This document shows positions 32,014 to 43,878 of a stretch of 64,000 bases of DNA, in pieces. The stretch lies in NCBI RefSeq assembly GCF_001922585.1, contig NZ_MRBS01000001.1:248001-312000 (forward strand). The letters are read 5' to 3'. The notes beneath the pieces are model-generated. The model was not told the DNA's origin. It searched no databases and saw only the letters and a list, made by a program, of their open reading frames with translations. The stretch comes from Pantoea sp. 1.19. GTDB lineage: Bacteria; Pseudomonadota; Gammaproteobacteria; Enterobacterales; Enterobacteriaceae. Position 1 is the stretch's first letter. Each line of letters opens with the position of its first letter. The position numbers were made by a program, and so were the translations under genes.

Positions 32014-32586
32014 ATGAAGACACGACACCTTACTTTGATGCTGGTGGCGAGCCTGGCGGCAGGCTCCACCTGCGCCGCTTCTACTCACGACCGCGAGGGT
32101 GCCGATCGTGGCTGGTGGCAGACCTTCACCGGCAATGTTAAAGAGACGTGGCAGTCGCCACAACACGGTGATCTCTATATTCCGGCCATCACCTGGCACA
32201 ACCGGCTGACCTACGATCAGGAGCACATTGATAAGTACAATGAGCGCCCGTGGGGAGCCGGTGCCGGCATGTCGCGTTGGGATGAGAAGGGCAACTGGCA
32301 TGGCCTGTATGTGATGGCGTTTAAGGACTCCTTTAATAAGTGGGAGCCGATTGGGGGCTACGGGTGGGAAAGTACCTGGCGGCCGCTGCAGGATCAGAAT
32401 TTTCATCTCGGTCTCGGCTATACGGCGGGGGTGACGATGCGGGATAATTGGAACTATATTCCGATTCCGCTGGTGTTACCGCTGGCCTCGGTGGGATACG
32501 GTGACGCGACTTTCCAGATGACCTATATCCCCGGAACCTGGAACAATGGCAATGTCTACTTTGCCTGGTTCCGCTGGCAGTTTTAA
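32014..32586 (+). CDS. pagP: Lipid A palmitoyltransferase
   Basis: 190 residues from ATG 32014. A signal peptide of about 21 residues ends STCAA. The catalytic triad equivalents H62, D105 and S106 sit in ITWHNRLTY and [10 protein letters not shown], spaced as H33, D76, S77 of mature E. coli PagP. The protein is an 8-strand outer-membrane barrel ending in aromatic WFRWQF. It palmitoylates lipid A and protects against cationic peptides. Confidence 0.95.
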   Translation: MKTRHLTLMLVASLAAGSTCAASTHDREGADRGWWQTFTGNVKETWQSPQHGDLYIPAITWHNRLTYDQEHIDKYNERPWGAGAGMSRWDEKGNWHGLYVMAFKDSFNKWEPIGGYGWESTWRPLQDQNFHLGLGYTAGVTMRDNWNYIPIPLVLPLASVGYGDATFQMTYIPGTWNNGNVYFAWFRWQF

Positions 32587-32737
32587 GGCGTTGGCGAGGA
32601 GTGCCGTGCCGGATGATGACAAAAAATGACGATATTTATCACTTTTTCAGCATCTGGGACTGGACAAACTCGCTGGCAATTGCTGTACTAGATGACGACA
32701 CAGTTTAGTGTCCATTTTTCATGTAAAGGTAATATTG

Positions 32738-32947
32738 ATGTCCAAGATCAAAGGTAACGTTAAGTGGTTTAATGAATCCAAAGGATTCGGTTTCATTACT
32801 CCGGAAGATGGTAGCAAAGACGTATTCGTACACTTCTCTGCCATTCAGAGCAACGGTTTCAAAACCCTGGCCGAAGGTCAGCGCGTTGAGTTTGAAATCA
32901 CCAATGGCCAGAAAGGCCCGTCTGCTGCTAACGTTATCGCTCTGTAA
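32738..32947 (+). CDS. cspE: Cold-shock-domain RNA chaperone
   Basis: 69 residues. [19 protein letters not shown] (RNP1) and DVFVHFSAI (RNP2) are the RNA-binding motifs. Sequence and pagP-cspE-crcB order match CspE, the constitutive antiterminator and RNA-melting member. A long AT-rich leader precedes ATG. A strong terminator follows. Confidence 0.95.
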   Translation: MSKIKGNVKWFNESKGFGFITPEDGSKDVFVHFSAIQSNGFKTLAEGQRVEFEITNGQKGPSAANVIAL

Positions 32948-32966
32948 GTTAACAGTCAGAATTCTT

Positions 32967-32994
32967 AAAACCCGCCGCGAGGCGGGTTTTTTTT
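32967..32994 (+). terminator. Intrinsic terminator of cspE
   Basis: AAAACCCGCC, GCGA loop, GGCGGGTTTT and a further T-run make a GC-rich stem followed by at least eight T. Confidence 0.9.
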
Positions 32995-33004
32995 TGCCGG
33001 CAGT

Positions 33005-33106
33005 TCAGTGCTGAAACCAGATTATCAGCCAGGCCAGCGTACCAAGGAGTACCAGCAAACTGGCGGAGAATTCGCTTAATGTACGGGGTAACCACGCTTT
33101 CATCAT
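33005..33106 (-). CDS. Possible small membrane protein (33 aa)
   Basis: The frame from ATG 33106 to TGA at 33005-33007 reads MMKAWLPRTLSEF followed by ASLLVLLGTLAWLIIWF, a basic N-terminus and one clear membrane helix, ending QH. This shape is common in small envelope proteins. The ribosome-binding site is weak (GGAT). It sits between the cspE terminator and crcB with no overlap. Conservation would be needed to accept it. Confidence 0.35.
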   Translation of the reverse strand: MMKAWLPRTLSEFSASLLVLLGTLAWLIIWFQH

Positions 33107-33161
33107 GCTATCCAGTGAAGGGCCATGGAAGCGAGTGTTGCAAAGTTACGTTAAGGAAACA

Positions 33162-33545
33162 TTAAAGCGGTGAGAAATGATTCACCAGCCAAAACGCCAG
33201 GGCGGTCATCAGTAGCGATCCCAGCAGGTTCAGTCCAACGTTGAGAAGCGCCCAGGCTACGCGCCCGTCCTGGAGTAGCATGACCACTTCCAGTGAGAAG
33301 GTGGAAAAGGTCGTCAGACCGCCGCAGAAGCCAGTGGTCAACAGCAACTTCCACGTCGGATCCCAGTGGCTGAAGCGGCTGAACAGTGCGATGCCAAGGC
33401 CAATAATAAATGCGCCGGCCAGGTTAGCGCTGAGCGTTCCCAGCGGAATTGCCTGATGCGCGGGGTTGAGCCGCAGGCTCAGTAGCCAGCGCAGAACGCT
33501 GCCGGCACCGCCGCCGATAAATACTGCCAAAAAAGTCGGAAACAT
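33162..33545 (-). CDS. crcB: Fluoride channel CrcB/Fluc
   Basis: 127 residues from ATG 33545, the E. coli length. Four membrane helices, [10 protein letters not shown] and [15 protein letters not shown], the latter the family signature with the Phe box that lines the fluoride path. It exports fluoride as a dual-topology dimer. No fluoride riboswitch was seen upstream. Confidence 0.95.
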   Translation of the reverse strand: MFPTFLAVFIGGGAGSVLRWLLSLRLNPAHQAIPLGTLSANLAGAFIIGLGIALFSRFSHWDPTWKLLLTTGFCGGLTTFSTFSLEVVMLLQDGRVAWALLNVGLNLLGSLLMTALAFWLVNHFSPL

Positions 33546-33650
33546 TCGTGGTATCTCTGATAAGTATCGCACGGTAAAGGCAGAGGGGATGCATTACACT
33601 CTACCTGTTAAGACCCACAGGTTAACCTGATGACGCAGGAGTGAAAAGAG

Positions 33651-34082
33651 ATGATGATTCGGACAGCTCAGGCGAGCGATGCATTTGCCCTCAGCGCGCT
33701 GTTAACAGAATTGGGCTATGCCGATACGGCAGGCTTTATTTCCGGGCGGCTGGAAGCACTGATTGCGCATCAGGATGAGGTGCTGCTGATTGCCGAAGCG
33801 GGGCATACCGTGCTGGGATTTTTATCGCTGCACTTTATTCCTCAGCTGGCGCTGGCCGGGGATTTTGCGCGGATAAGCTATTTTTGCGTGGCCGACGGCG
33901 AGCGCAGCAAGGGGTTGGGACAGCAATTGCTGGAGGAGGCGGAGCGGCGGGCGGGCGAACGCGGCTGCGATCGTCTCGAGGTGCATTGCCATGTCGCTCG
34001 CACCAAAGCTAATCAGTTTTATCAGCGGGAAGGCTATGAAGATGCACCGGTCTACCGCACTAAGCGACTGGCGACGGCATAA
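33651..34082 (+). CDS. GNAT-family N-acetyltransferase
   Basis: 143 residues. [27 protein letters not shown] holds the acetyl-CoA loop (R/Q-x2-G-x-G/A type, here RSKGLG). The end ([21 protein letters not shown]) has the conserved Tyr. Substrate unknown. It overlaps ybeM by one base and likely shares its transcript; this gene is not present at this place in E. coli. Confidence 0.88.
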   Translation: MMIRTAQASDAFALSALLTELGYADTAGFISGRLEALIAHQDEVLLIAEAGHTVLGFLSLHFIPQLALAGDFARISYFCVADGERSKGLGQQLLEEAERRAGERGCDRLEVHCHVARTKANQFYQREGYEDAPVYRTKRLATA

Positions 34083-34897
34083 TGAAGGTCGGTCTGGGAC
34101 AGTTTGCCGTGGCGCGCGACTGGCAGGAGAATGCTGCCACCTGCGCTCAACTGATGCAGCAGGCGGCGCAGGCGCAGGCCGATCTGCTGGTTCTGCCAGA
34201 GGCGGTGCTGGCACGGGATAATGCTGACCCCGATTGGGGGGTGAATGCGGCCCAGCCGCTTGACGGTCCTTTTATGCAGCGGCTGCTGGCGCAGAGCCGG
34301 GGGCAGGCGCTGACAACGCTGTTCACGCTGCACGTGCCCGACGGGCGCGATCGGGTGTGTAATACCCTGGTGGCGCTGCGGGACGGCGACATTGTCGCCC
34401 GCTATGACAAACTGCACCTGTACGATGCCTTTGCCGTGCAGGAGTCACGCCGGGTATCTGCCGGGCAAACGCTGCCGGCGTTGCTGTCAGTCGGGGGGAT
34501 GAAGGTAGGCCTGATGACCTGCTATGACGTGCGCTTTCCGGAACTGGCCCGTCGGCTGGCGTTAGACGGGGCGGAGGTACTGGTGTTGCCATCAGCCTGG
34601 GTCAGGGGTCCCCTCAAGGAGCATCACTGGCAAGTGTTGGTGGCCGCCCGCGCGCTGGAGAACACCTGTTATATGGTGGCGGTAGGAGAGTGCGGCCCGC
34701 GCAATATCGGCAGCAGTCGGGTGGTCGATCCGCTCGGGGTGACCATCGCCTGTGCGGCCGAGGCGCCCGCGCTGCTGTTTGCCGAACTGAGTCGTGAGCG
34801 GCTGGCCGAGGTGCGCGACCGGTTGCCGGTGCTGGCCAACCGGCGCTTTGCGTTACCGCAGTTGCAAGGCGGTTCGGCGGATTGTCAAGCGCAGTGA
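34082..34897 (+). CDS. ybeM: Nitrilase-family deaminated-glutathione amidase
   Basis: 271 residues. Catalytic triad Glu in VLPEAVL (40), Lys in [10 protein letters not shown] and Cys in [11 protein letters not shown] mark the nitrilase fold. The family hydrolyses deaminated glutathione, repairing a side product of transaminases. In E. coli K-12 this gene is reported as interrupted; here it is intact and follows a GNAT gene directly. Confidence 0.9.
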   Translation: MKVGLGQFAVARDWQENAATCAQLMQQAAQAQADLLVLPEAVLARDNADPDWGVNAAQPLDGPFMQRLLAQSRGQALTTLFTLHVPDGRDRVCNTLVALRDGDIVARYDKLHLYDAFAVQESRRVSAGQTLPALLSVGGMKVGLMTCYDVRFPELARRLALDGAEVLVLPSAWVRGPLKEHHWQVLVAARALENTCYMVAVGECGPRNIGSSRVVDPLGVTIACAAEAPALLFAELSRERLAEVRDRLPVLANRRFALPQLQGGSADCQAQ

Positions 34898-35024
34898 CGT
34901 ACTCTGTTACAGACCCGGTTTGCGGTTGACGGCGCGCAGGCGTTTAATAGCGCTATTCGGGCCCGGTGACAGGTCCTTGACGGTCACGACCGCGCGGGCG
35001 GTCCACTAAGGCAAAAGGTGAAAT

Positions 35025-35228
35025 ATGGAAGGTATCAGTCTGGCGAAACTGCTGATCATCGGCGCGCTGATCGTGTTGCTGTTTGGTACAAATAAACTGC
35101 GCAGTTTGGGCGGCGATTTGGGGGCGGCAATCAAAGGCTTTAAGAAGTCAATGCGCGATGATGAGCGCAGTGTGAATAGCGTGGCGATTGACGAGACGCC
35201 GGCGGAGCGCCCAACCCACAAAGAGTGA
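35025..35228 (+). CDS. tatE: Twin-arginine translocase subunit TatE
   Basis: 67 residues. N-terminal membrane helix ([28 protein letters not shown]), the hinge and amphipathic helix, then an acidic tail, as in TatA/TatE. TatE is a minor TatA paralogue, encoded next to lipA in E. coli as here. A shared bidirectional terminator follows. Confidence 0.93.
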   Translation: MEGISLAKLLIIGALIVLLFGTNKLRSLGGDLGAAIKGFKKSMRDDERSVNSVAIDETPAERPTHKE

Positions 35229-35241
35229 TTGGCGACGGCAT

Positions 35242-35272
35242 AAAAAAGGTCGGGACTCTCCCGACCTTTTTT
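35242..35272. terminator. Bidirectional terminator tatE / lipA
   Basis: AAAAAAGGTCGGG (35242-35254), ACTCT loop and CCCGACCTTTTTT (35260-35272). A and T runs on both sides make it work for both convergent genes. Confidence 0.9.
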
Positions 35273-35288
35273 CATCCCGCAAAAAGCA

Positions 35289-36254
35289 TTACTTCACTTC
35301 TTCACCTTTAGCCTGCAGATCGGCGTGGTACGATGAGCGAACAAACGGTCCGCAGGCGGCATGGGTGAAGCCCATCGCCAGCGCTTCTTCTTTCATCTCT
35401 TCGAATTCGGCCGGGCTGACGTAGCGCTGTACCGGCAGGTGATGGCGGCTCGGCTGCAAATACTGTCCCAGCGTCAGCATGGTGACGCCGTGACGGCGCA
35501 AATCACGCATGACTTCAACGATCTCGGCGTTCGTTTCCCCCAGTCCCACCATCAGGCCTGATTTGGTGGGAATGTCCGGATGTGCCGCTTTAAAGCGCTC
35601 CAGCAGGGTCAGCGACCATTCATAGTTGGCCCCCGGGCGCACCTGGCGATACAGGCGCGGCACGTTCTCAAGATTGTGGTTAAACACGTCCGGCGGCGTC
35701 GCGGTGAGGATCTCCAGCGCGCGATCCATGCGGCCGCGGAAGTCGGGCACCAGAGTTTCAATCTTGATGGTCGGGTTCTTTTCACGGATGGCGCGAATGG
35801 AGTCGGCAAAGTGCTGTGCCCCGCCGTCGCGCAGGTCGTCGCGGTCTACCGAGGTAACCACCACGTAGCGCAGGCCCATGTCGGCAATGGTTTGCGCCAG
35901 TTTAGCCGGCTCATTGGCATCGGGAGCCACCGGCCGACCGTGGGCAACGTCGCAGAACGGGCAGCGTCGGGTGCAAATCGCGCCGAGGATCATAAAGGTG
36001 GCGGTACCGTGGTTAAAGCATTCGGCGAGGTTAGGGCAGGACGCTTCCTCACAGACGGAGTGCAGGCCGTTTTTCCGCATGGCGGCCTTGATGCCCTGGA
36101 TACGGCTGGAGTCAGCGGGGAGTTTGATTTTCATCCACTCCGGCTTTTTCAACCGCTCTGGCTGTTCGCTTACCACGGTTTTCACCGGGATCAGGGCCAT
36201 TTTGTCTGCGTCGCGGTATTTTACGCCGCGTTCCATCTGAATTGGTTTACTCAT
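35289..36254 (-). CDS. lipA: Lipoyl synthase (radical SAM)
   Basis: 321 residues from ATG 36254, same as E. coli. [12 protein letters not shown] binds the auxiliary cluster, which is consumed as the sulphur donor. [10 protein letters not shown] is the radical-SAM CxxxCxxC motif. It inserts two sulphurs into octanoyl groups on E2 and GcvH domains. Confidence 0.97.
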   Translation of the reverse strand: MSKPIQMERGVKYRDADKMALIPVKTVVSEQPERLKKPEWMKIKLPADSSRIQGIKAAMRKNGLHSVCEEASCPNLAECFNHGTATFMILGAICTRRCPFCDVAHGRPVAPDANEPAKLAQTIADMGLRYVVVTSVDRDDLRDGGAQHFADSIRAIREKNPTIKIETLVPDFRGRMDRALEILTATPPDVFNHNLENVPRLYRQVRPGANYEWSLTLLERFKAAHPDIPTKSGLMVGLGETNAEIVEVMRDLRRHGVTMLTLGQYLQPSRHHLPVQRYVSPAEFEEMKEEALAMGFTHAACGPFVRSSYHADLQAKGEEVK

Positions 36255-36413
36255 AATCTTGCGGGTTCCACGTGGTAGCGATGGCAACTCAACGACTAAT
36301 TTTGATTTTCAACTTTTTTTGAGAAAAGCGGCCGAAGTATACCATCTCGCCCGATGGCACGCAGCACGCTGCGGCGCAAAGGTAACGGAAATGTTGTAAA
36401 GTCGCACGCACGG

Positions 36414-37076
36414 TTAAGCTTTCGACAGCATCAGCGCATCGCCCCACTGCCACGCCGGAATAGCCAGTAAGCGAGTAAAGTGGGCAATTAACGCCGGCTG
36501 GACGTCAATGAGAGAAATGCCCGGCTGCCAGTGGCTCAGCTGGGTCATCGTCATCCCGGCATAGCCGCAGGGATTGATGCGCCGGAACGGTGATAAATCC
36601 ATATTAACGTTCAGCGCCAGGCCGTGAAACGAGCGGCCCTGACGAATACGCAGGCCCAGCGAGCAAATTTTTTGCTGCGCGACGTAGACCCCGGGGGCAT
36701 CCGGGCGGGCCTGCGCCGGGATTTGATAGTCGGCGAGGGTGGCGATCACCGTCTGTTCCAGGGCGCTGACCAGCTGGCGTACGCCGATTTTACGGCGTTT
36801 GATGTCGATCAGCACATACATCACCTGCTGGCCGGGGCCGTGGTAGGTGACCTGACCGCCGCGATCGCTTTGCACCACCGGAATGTCACCGGTCATCAGC
36901 AGGTGTTCGGCTTTACCCGCCTGTCCCTGAGTGAATACCGGTGGGTGTTCGACCAGCCAGATCTCATCCGGGGTATCGGCCTCGCGGGCGTCGGTAAACT
37001 GATGCATGGCCATTGAGACCGGCGACCAGGGCTGCAGGCCGAGCTGGCGTACGATAAGGGGAGCAACTGGGGTCAT
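36414..37076 (-). CDS. lipB: Octanoyltransferase
   Basis: 220 residues. [12 protein letters not shown] is the family signature. [18 protein letters not shown] and [12 protein letters not shown] follow, the Cys of PCGYAG being catalytic. LipB moves octanoate from acyl carrier protein to lipoyl domains for LipA. It is separated from ybeD by 48 bp and from lipA by 159 bp, on the same strand. Confidence 0.96.
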   Translation of the reverse strand: MTPVAPLIVRQLGLQPWSPVSMAMHQFTDAREADTPDEIWLVEHPPVFTQGQAGKAEHLLMTGDIPVVQSDRGGQVTYHGPGQQVMYVLIDIKRRKIGVRQLVSALEQTVIATLADYQIPAQARPDAPGVYVAQQKICSLGLRIRQGRSFHGLALNVNMDLSPFRRINPCGYAGMTMTQLSHWQPGISLIDVQPALIAHFTRLLAIPAWQWGDALMLSKA

Positions 37077-37124
37077 AGCGGGTCCAAATGAACCGGGCGG
37101 GAGGAGGCCCCGCCCGTGAGAGAG

Positions 37125-37388
37125 TTACAGCACCATGCGGACGATTTCGATATTGCCCAGCTCTTCGTACAGGGTTTCGACCTGCTCGATGTGGGTGGCG
37201 GTGATGGTGATTGACACCGAGTGATAATTACCCTTGCTGCTGGGTTTCACATCCGGATTATAGTCCCCGGGCGCATGGCGCTGGACCACTTCAACCACCT
37301 GATCAACCAGCTCCGGCTTCGCCAGTCCCATCACTTTGTAGGTAAAAGGGGTGGGGAATTCCAGCAGTTCTTTCAGATTGGTTTTCAT
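37125..37388 (-). CDS. ybeD: YbeD, DUF493 family
   Basis: 87 residues, the E. coli length. [20 protein letters not shown] and [23 protein letters not shown] define the ferredoxin-like fold resembling the ACT-type regulatory domain. The role is unknown. Position between dacA and lipB is conserved. Confidence 0.95.
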   Translation of the reverse strand: MKTNLKELLEFPTPFTYKVMGLAKPELVDQVVEVVQRHAPGDYNPDVKPSSKGNYHSVSITITATHIEQVETLYEELGNIEIVRMVL

Positions 37389-37504
37389 ATACTCTCCGTC
37401 ACGCTAAAGCAGGCGCTCCCGCCAGAGCGGGAGCGCGGTTATGGCTATTATATGGGGATGCGGGGCAGAATAATCAAGTTTCTGCACGTGCATCCGCACC
37501 GATC

Positions 37505-38713
37505 TTAGCCAAACCAGTGGTGAAACATCAGCTTAATGTAGTCGACGATGCGGCTAAAGAAGCCGCCTTCCGGCATCTCTTTCAGCACCACCAGTGGGCG
37601 CTGGTCGATGGTTTTGCCGTCCAGCTGGAAGTTGATTGAGCCGACTACCTGATTTTTCTGCAGCGGCGCGTGCAGTTCGGTGTTAGTCAGTACGTAGCTG
37701 GCCTTCAGGTCTTTCATGCGGCCGCGCGGAATGGTCAGGTAAACGTCTTTCTCTACGCCAAGCTGCACCCGATCGCTGTCGCCAAACCAGACTGGCTCAG
37801 AGGCAAACTCTTTTCCGGCCTTCAGCGGCGCCACGGTTTCGAAGAAGCGGAAGCCCCAGGTCAGCAGCTTTTTGCTCTCCACTTCGCGACCTTTGTAGGT
37901 GTGCCCGCCCAGTACCGCAGAGATCAGGCGCATCTGCCCCTCGGTTGCCGAGGCGACCAGGTTGTAGCCGGCGGCGTTGGTGTGGCCGGTTTTAATGCCA
38001 TCCACGTTCAGGCTGGTGTCCCACAGCAGGCCGTTGCGGTTCATCTGACGGATATTGTTAAAGGTAAACTCTTTTTCGCGGTAGACGGCGTACTCCTCCG
38101 GCACGTCGCGGATCAGCGCCTGGCCGATCAGCGCCATGTCGCGCGCGGAGCTGTACTGCCCCTCGGCATCGAGGCCGTGCACGGTGCCAAAGTGGGTGTT
38201 TTGCAGCCCCAGCGCCTTCACGTAGTTGTTCATCAGGCCGACAAACGCGTCCTGACTGCCGGCGACATAGTCAGCCATCGCTACGCAGGCGTCGTTGCCG
38301 GACTGCAGCACGATGCCGCGCGTCAGCTGAGAAACCGGTACGCGGTCGCCCGGCTTAAGGAACATCAGCGAAGAGCCTTTAAACACCGGATTACCGGTGG
38401 CCCAGGCATCCTGGCCGATGGTCACCATGTCGTCCTGATGGATTTTGCCCGCTTTGACGGCCTGGCCAATCACATAGCTGGTCATCATTTTGGTCAGGCT
38501 GGCCGGATCGCGACGGACGTCAGCGTTTTTCTCGGCCAGCACCTTGCCTGAGTTGTAATCAATCAACACGTAGGCTTCGGCGTCGATATCCGGCACGCCG
38601 GGAATCATCGTCTTCAGGTTTACGTCTTCGGCGTGTACAGCACTGCAAAGACCGAGCAGCAGCATCGCGGCGGTCATGCGCTTCATTAAGCGGGAGGGGA
38701 TCAACTGGTTCAT
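37505..38713 (-). CDS. dacA: D-Ala-D-Ala carboxypeptidase PBP5
   Basis: 402 residues from ATG 38713. A signal peptide ends near VHA. SLTKMM (SxxK), SGN and KTGHT are the three active-site motifs. The C-terminal amphipathic helix ([11 protein letters not shown]) anchors it to the inner membrane. PBP5 trims pentapeptides and keeps cell shape. Confidence 0.97.
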   Translation of the reverse strand: MNQLIPSRLMKRMTAAMLLLGLCSAVHAEDVNLKTMIPGVPDIDAEAYVLIDYNSGKVLAEKNADVRRDPASLTKMMTSYVIGQAVKAGKIHQDDMVTIGQDAWATGNPVFKGSSLMFLKPGDRVPVSQLTRGIVLQSGNDACVAMADYVAGSQDAFVGLMNNYVKALGLQNTHFGTVHGLDAEGQYSSARDMALIGQALIRDVPEEYAVYREKEFTFNNIRQMNRNGLLWDTSLNVDGIKTGHTNAAGYNLVASATEGQMRLISAVLGGHTYKGREVESKKLLTWGFRFFETVAPLKAGKEFASEPVWFGDSDRVQLGVEKDVYLTIPRGRMKDLKASYVLTNTELHAPLQKNQVVGSINFQLDGKTIDQRPLVVLKEMPEGGFFSRIVDYIKLMFHHWFG

Positions 38714-38832
38714 GGGTGAGGACAATGACATCCGTGAGTTAAATGAAAAAAGTGCCTTACTATAGCAAATGCGCCCGGGCAGGGCACCGCCCTTTATCCC
38801 GGACATGTTAACAGATTTTTCTGCGCGCGCGG

Positions 38833-39912
38833 TTAGCGCGTGGCAGGCAGCGGCACCACAAATCCGGACTGCTGCGCTTCCTGGCTCAAACGCTGCAATA
38901 ATGCCTGCGCCTGCTCACGACGGCTGAATTGTCCCAGCTGCACGCGCCAGATACCGTCGGCAGACGGGCTGGCCTGCCACGCAACGTTAAAGCGAGCGCC
39001 CAGGCTTTCACCCAGCATGCGGGCGCGGCTGGCGTCCTTTACTGCGGCGACCTGTACGCCCCAGTTGCCGGTCGTCGGTGCGCCGCTGGCGGGCATCGCG
39101 GCGGCGGCAACCGGCGCGGCGGCTGGCGCGGGTTCGCTGCCTTCCAGTACGCCGCTGGCTAGCGGCTGCGGTGCGCCGAGAAAGCCGCTGCTTTGCACTG
39201 GCGCGCCCAGATTATCTTCTGACTGCAGCTGGCGATTATCTATCGGCTGTGCGGCGGCGGGCGCCGCGGCTGCCTGCGCCCCGGCCGGCGCGATGCTGCC
39301 CATCGGTGATGATCCGCCGAGGTCCGGTCGGGCGGGCAGGGCATAACTCTGCTTCGCGACCACTGTGCCACAGCTGCCGGGGCCGGACAGGCTGCCATCC
39401 GGCGCGACGACAATGGCGTCCAGTCGAACCCGGGTGTTATTGGAGAGATTGAGGCGGTCACCGGCGGCGCGTGACAAATCGATAATCCGTCCCGGGGTGT
39501 AGGGACCGCGGTCGTTAACCCGCACTACCAACTGGCGGCCGTTGGCAAGGTTGGTCACCCGTACGTAGCTCGGCAGCGGCAGGGTGGGGTGCGCGGCGGT
39601 GAGCGCATCGGGATCGAAGGTTTCACCGAGGGCGGTAGGCTTGCCGCTGGCCTCGTCGCCGTACCACGCCGCCAGCCCGGTTTCGCTGAAGGTGGCCGGA
39701 TTGCTCACAATGCGGTAGGTCTTACCGTTCATGCGATAATCCTGGCTGGTGCGCGGATCGACCGGCTCATAGCGCGGCTCGGTGCCGCCAATTTCGGTCA
39801 CCGGGCCCTGACATACCGCCGCCGGCGCTGAGACCGGGGCCGGTTGCTGTTCCGTACTGCAGGCCGCCAGCAGCACTGATGTGCCGGCAATCCAAAGCCA
39901 ATCCTTACGCAT
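38833..39912 (-). CDS. rlpA: Lytic transglycosylase lipoprotein RlpA
   Basis: 359 residues from ATG 39912. Lipobox LLAAC. The double-psi barrel has [22 protein letters not shown] and [16 protein letters not shown] with acidic catalytic residues. A Pro/Ala-rich linker leads to a C-terminal SPOR domain (about 285-355) that binds denuded septal glycan. Lytic activity varies among family members. It starts 10 bp after the rodA stop. Confidence 0.94.
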   Translation of the reverse strand: MRKDWLWIAGTSVLLAACSTEQQPAPVSAPAAVCQGPVTEIGGTEPRYEPVDPRTSQDYRMNGKTYRIVSNPATFSETGLAAWYGDEASGKPTALGETFDPDALTAAHPTLPLPSYVRVTNLANGRQLVVRVNDRGPYTPGRIIDLSRAAGDRLNLSNNTRVRLDAIVVAPDGSLSGPGSCGTVVAKQSYALPARPDLGGSSPMGSIAPAGAQAAAAPAAAQPIDNRQLQSEDNLGAPVQSSGFLGAPQPLASGVLEGSEPAPAAAPVAAAAMPASGAPTTGNWGVQVAAVKDASRARMLGESLGARFNVAWQASPSADGIWRVQLGQFSRREQAQALLQRLSQEAQQSGFVVPLPATR

Positions 39913-39922
39913 TTCTCGCCTC

Positions 39923-41041
39923 TTATACGCTTTTTGATAACATTTTTCGGTGAGTGTGGATCGACATGACGATGCCAAATCCGGCCATCAGCACAATCAG
40001 CGCCGATCCCCCGTAGCTAACCAGCGGCAGCGGTACGCCAACCACCGGTAAGATACCACTCACCATGCCAATATTCACAAAAACATACACAAACAGAATC
40101 AGCATCAGGCCGCCGGCCATTACCCGGCCAAACGTGGTTTGCGCGCGGGCGGCAATGATCAGTCCGCGCATGATCAGCAGCAGGTAGAGCACGACCAGCA
40201 GAATCACCCCAAGCAGGCCCAGCTCTTCTGCCAGTACGGCAAAGATAAAGTCGGTATGCCGCTCGGGCAAAAACTCCAGCTGCGACTGCGTGCCGTGCAG
40301 CCAGCCTTTTCCACGCAGCCCACCCGAGCCGATGGCAATTTTCGACTGAATGATGTGATAGCCGGCGCCGAGCGGATCGCTTTCGGGGTCGAGCAACATC
40401 ATGACCCTGTCGCGCTGATAGTCATGCATCAGGAAGAACCAGAGTATCGGAATAAATGCCGCCAGCAGCAGCGCGGCGACGCCGATCAGGCGCCAGCTCA
40501 GGCCGGAGAGAAACAGGACAAACAGGCCCGAGGCGCAGACCAGAATCGAGGTGCCGAGATCCGGCTGGGCCGCTACCAGCAGCGTCGGTACAAAAATCAG
40601 CATCAGCGCCAGGCCGGTGTTTTTCAGCGATGGCGGGCAGACGTCGCGGTTCATAAAGCGCGCCACCATCAGCGGGACGGCGATTTTGGCGATCTCTGAC
40701 GGCTGGAAGCGCACGACGCCGAGATCCAGCCAGCGCTGGGCGCCTTTACTGATCTGCCCAAATACATCCACCGCCACCAGCAGGATCACGCTGATAATAT
40801 AGAGATAGGGCGCCCAGCCTTCGTAGATGCGCGGCGGAATTTGCGCCATCACTACCATCACCACCAGCCCCATCATGATTTGACCGATCTTGCGCTCCAT
40901 CATGCCCGGATCCTGGCCGCTGGCGCTCCACATCACAATCGCGCTGTAGGTCAGCAGGGCCAGAATACAGAGCAAAAAAATGGGGTCGATATGGATGCGC
41001 GTCCAGATCGAACGTTTTTGAGGACTGTCATTCATCGACAT
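39923..41041 (-). CDS. mrdB: Rod-shape glycosyltransferase RodA
   Basis: 372 residues, ten membrane segments. [32 protein letters not shown] and GLLGVILL-type SEDS motifs are present. It polymerises lipid II during elongation with PBP2. Start at 41041, 2 bases past the mrdA stop; an ATG at 41035 is an alternative. Confidence 0.97.
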   Translation of the reverse strand: MSMNDSPQKRSIWTRIHIDPIFLLCILALLTYSAIVMWSASGQDPGMMERKIGQIMMGLVVMVVMAQIPPRIYEGWAPYLYIISVILLVAVDVFGQISKGAQRWLDLGVVRFQPSEIAKIAVPLMVARFMNRDVCPPSLKNTGLALMLIFVPTLLVAAQPDLGTSILVCASGLFVLFLSGLSWRLIGVAALLLAAFIPILWFFLMHDYQRDRVMMLLDPESDPLGAGYHIIQSKIAIGSGGLRGKGWLHGTQSQLEFLPERHTDFIFAVLAEELGLLGVILLVVLYLLLIMRGLIIAARAQTTFGRVMAGGLMLILFVYVFVNIGMVSGILPVVGVPLPLVSYGGSALIVLMAGFGIVMSIHTHRKMLSKSV

Positions 41042-41043
41042 GC

Positions 41044-42948
41044 TTATTCGCCTTCATAGCCGGGCGGCGTCGGTGGCGCATCCGGCAAAGTGGTATTGTT
41101 ATCGCCCAACATAATGTGGTCGAGAATCTGGCGCATGACGGTACCTACCGCCGGTCCCGCGCCGCCGTTTTCCAGAATGATGGCCACGGCAACGCGCGGA
41201 TTATCGTAGGGGGCAAACGCCGTCATCAGCTTATGGTCGCGCAGGCGTTCAGCAATTTTATGGGCGTTATAGGTCTCGTTCTCTTTCAAACCGTACACCT
41301 GTGCCGTCCCTGATTTAGCCGCGATTTTGTACGGCGCATCGGCGAAGCTTTTATGAGCGGTGCCGTTCGCGCGGTTAGCAACGCCGTACATTCCGTCTTT
41401 GGCGATCTCCCAGTAGCCGGAGTGAATGTCACCGATCGGCGCGCTGATCGGCTGCTTAAAGGGCACCATTACGCTGTGCTCTTTTACCGCGCGCATCAGG
41501 TGCGGCACTTTAACCACGCCGTCGTTGATCAGGGTCATCAGGGCTTTGTTCATCTGCATCGGGGTGGCGGTCCAGTAGCCCTGCCCAATGCCGACCGGGA
41601 TAGTGTCCCCCTGGTACCAGGGCTTTTTAAAGCGCTTCATCTTCCATTCGCGCGTGGGCATGTTACCGGCGGTCTCCTCCGCGAGATCAATCCCGGTATA
41701 ATGGCCGTAGCCAAACTTCTCCATCCAGCTGGAGAGGCGATCGATGCCCATATCGTAGGCCACCTGATAGAAGAAGGTATCCGCTGACTCTTCCAGCGAT
41801 TTGGTGACGTTGAGGCGACCGTGGCCCCATTTTTTCCAGTCGCGGTAGCGCTTTTCGGAACCGGGAAGCTGCCACCAGCCGGGATCGAACAGCGAGGTAT
41901 TGCGGTTGATGACCCCGGCGCTGAGTGCCGAGACGGCGACATAGGGTTTCACCGTCGAGGCCGGCGGATAGGCCCCCTGGGTGGCGCGGTTAATCAGCGG
42001 GCGGTTTTCATCGTTCAGCAGGCGTTTGTAGTCGGCGCTGGAGATACCATCGACGAACAGATTGGGATCGTAGCTGGGGGTGGAGACCATCGCCAGCACA
42101 TCGCCGTTGCGCGGATCGGTGACCACCACCGCCGCGCGGCTGCCGACCAGCAGCGTTTCGATATACTGCTGCAGATGCAGGTCAATGGTGAGCCAGATAT
42201 CGCGTCCGGCCTGCGGTGACTGCTCATGCAGCTGACGAATAACCCGGCCGCGGTTGTTGACTTCCACCTCTTCGTAGCCGGTTTTTCCGTGCAGCACCTC
42301 TTCGTAATAGCGCTCAATACCCAGCTTTCCGATATCATGCGTGGCGGCGTAGTTGGCCCAGATGCCCTCTTTACTGAGCCGCTCGACATCGCGATCGTTG
42401 ATTTTTGAGACGTAGCCGATGACGTGGGTCAGGGCAGAACCATAGGGGTAGTAGCGGCGCTGGTAGCCTTTCACCTCTACGCCGGGGAAGCGGTATTGGT
42501 TCACGGCAAAGCGCGCCACCTGCACGTCGTTCAGCCCAACCTTAACCGGAATGGAGGTAAAGCGGCGGGAGCGGCGGCGCTCTTTCTGGAAAGCGTCAAT
42601 ATCATCGTCGCTGAGATCGACCACCGGACGCAGCTGCTCCAGCGTTTGCTGCAGGTTGTCCACCTTTTCCGGCACCAGCTCGAGCTGATAAATAGTGCGG
42701 TTCAGCGCCAGCGGAATGCCGTTACGATCGTAGATAATGCCGCGGCTGGGTGCGACCGGCACCAGCTTAATGCGGTTTTCGTTCGATCGGGTTTGATAAT
42801 CCTCGTGGCGCAGGATTTGCAGATGATAGAGGTTGGCAATCAGCACGCCGGACAGCAGCAGGATGCCAAAAAAAGCGATCAGCGCGCGGCGAACAAAAAG
42901 CGCCGATTCGGCGTTATAATCACGAAAGGAGTTGCGTTTTAATTTCAT
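41044..42948 (-). CDS. mrdA: Penicillin-binding protein 2
   Basis: 634 residues. One N-terminal membrane helix (21-42), pedestal domain, then transpeptidase domain with PASTVKPY (SxxK), ESAD (SxN type) and KSGTAQ. Partner of RodA for lateral wall synthesis. It overlaps nothing; rlmH ends 30 bp upstream of its start. Confidence 0.97.
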   Translation of the reverse strand: MKLKRNSFRDYNAESALFVRRALIAFFGILLLSGVLIANLYHLQILRHEDYQTRSNENRIKLVPVAPSRGIIYDRNGIPLALNRTIYQLELVPEKVDNLQQTLEQLRPVVDLSDDDIDAFQKERRRSRRFTSIPVKVGLNDVQVARFAVNQYRFPGVEVKGYQRRYYPYGSALTHVIGYVSKINDRDVERLSKEGIWANYAATHDIGKLGIERYYEEVLHGKTGYEEVEVNNRGRVIRQLHEQSPQAGRDIWLTIDLHLQQYIETLLVGSRAAVVVTDPRNGDVLAMVSTPSYDPNLFVDGISSADYKRLLNDENRPLINRATQGAYPPASTVKPYVAVSALSAGVINRNTSLFDPGWWQLPGSEKRYRDWKKWGHGRLNVTKSLEESADTFFYQVAYDMGIDRLSSWMEKFGYGHYTGIDLAEETAGNMPTREWKMKRFKKPWYQGDTIPVGIGQGYWTATPMQMNKALMTLINDGVVKVPHLMRAVKEHSVMVPFKQPISAPIGDIHSGYWEIAKDGMYGVANRANGTAHKSFADAPYKIAAKSGTAQVYGLKENETYNAHKIAERLRDHKLMTAFAPYDNPRVAVAIILENGGAGPAVGTVMRQILDHIMLGDNNTTLPDAPPTPPGYEGE

Positions 42949-42978
42949 CCGCTGCTTTTTTACTCTGTGGCGTTACCG

Positions 42979-43449
42979 TTACTCGCGATGATAAGGATGA
43001 TTGGCCGTGATGCTCCAGGCCCGGTACAGGCTCTCTGCCACGAGCACCCTGACCAGCGGATGGGGCAGGGTTAGGGGAGAGAGTGACCAGCTTTGCTCGG
43101 CCGCAGCTTTGCAGGCGGGCGCCAGCCCCTCGGGCCCGCCAATCAGCAGGCTGACGTCGCGACCATCTTGCTTCCAGCGCTCCAGCTGGCCCGCCAGCTG
43201 CGGGGTATCCCACGGCCGGCCTGGGATATCCAGCGTTACAATACGGTTGCCTTTGCCAACCGCCGCCAGCATCAGCTCACCCTCTTTATCGAGAATGCGG
43301 GGGATATCGGCGTTTTTGCCGCGCTTGCCGGCGGCCACTTCGATCAGCTCAAAGGGCATGTCGCGCGGAAAGCGGCGCAGATACTCCATAAAACCGCGTT
43401 CTACCCAGTCGGGCATTTTGGTACCGACGGCAACCAGCTGCAACTTCAC
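42979..43449 (-). CDS. rlmH: 23S rRNA pseudouridine-1915 N3-methyltransferase
   Basis: 156 residues, SPOUT-class fold with the C-terminal knot. [13 protein letters not shown] and [23 protein letters not shown] are the SAM-binding region. It methylates pseudouridine 1915 in helix 69 of assembled 70S ribosomes. 3 bp separate it from rsfS. Confidence 0.97.
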   Translation of the reverse strand: MKLQLVAVGTKMPDWVERGFMEYLRRFPRDMPFELIEVAAGKRGKNADIPRILDKEGELMLAAVGKGNRIVTLDIPGRPWDTPQLAGQLERWKQDGRDVSLLIGGPEGLAPACKAAAEQSWSLSPLTLPHPLVRVLVAESLYRAWSITANHPYHRE

Positions 43450-43452
43450 CGC

Positions 43453-43770
43453 TTAGCTCCAGAGTTTTTCCAGCTCGTACAGATGGCGACTCTCTTCCTG
43501 CATGACGTGAACAATCACCTCACCGAGATCGACGACCACCCAGTCCGCTGCGGCCTGGCCTTCAATGCCCAGCGGCATCAGGCCCGCATGGCGCGCCTCC
43601 TGCATGACGTGTTCGGCAATCGACACCACGTGGCGGGTGGAGGTACCGGTGCAGATAATCATGCAGTCGGTGATGCTGGATTTGCCCTGAACGTTCAGCG
43701 CGACAATGTCATGCCCTTTAAGATCATCAATCTTATCAATAATGAAGTCTTGGAGTGCTTTGCCTTCCAA
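43453..43770 (-). CDS. rsfS: Ribosomal silencing factor RsfS
   Basis: 105 residues starting at TTG 43770 with GGGGAAAC upstream, as E. coli also uses a non-ATG start here. [16 protein letters not shown] and [19 protein letters not shown] are the DUF143 signatures. It binds L14 and blocks subunit joining during starvation. Confidence 0.96.
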   Translation of the reverse strand: MEGKALQDFIIDKIDDLKGHDIVALNVQGKSSITDCMIICTGTSTRHVVSIAEHVMQEARHAGLMPLGIEGQAAADWVVVDLGEVIVHVMQEESRHLYELEKLWS

Positions 43771-43878
43771 AAGTTTCCCCTTGCGTGTGTCTTTACATAG
43801 TCAACGACGTGACAGAATCGGTATTCAGCGCCGGCGCCCGGCCGGCCCTGAAATGAAGCGGCGCAGTATAGCACGGGC

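Noticed and set aside
33546-33650. Fluoride riboswitch ahead of crcB
   Set aside because: The leader is short and I could not recognise the conserved crcB-motif core.
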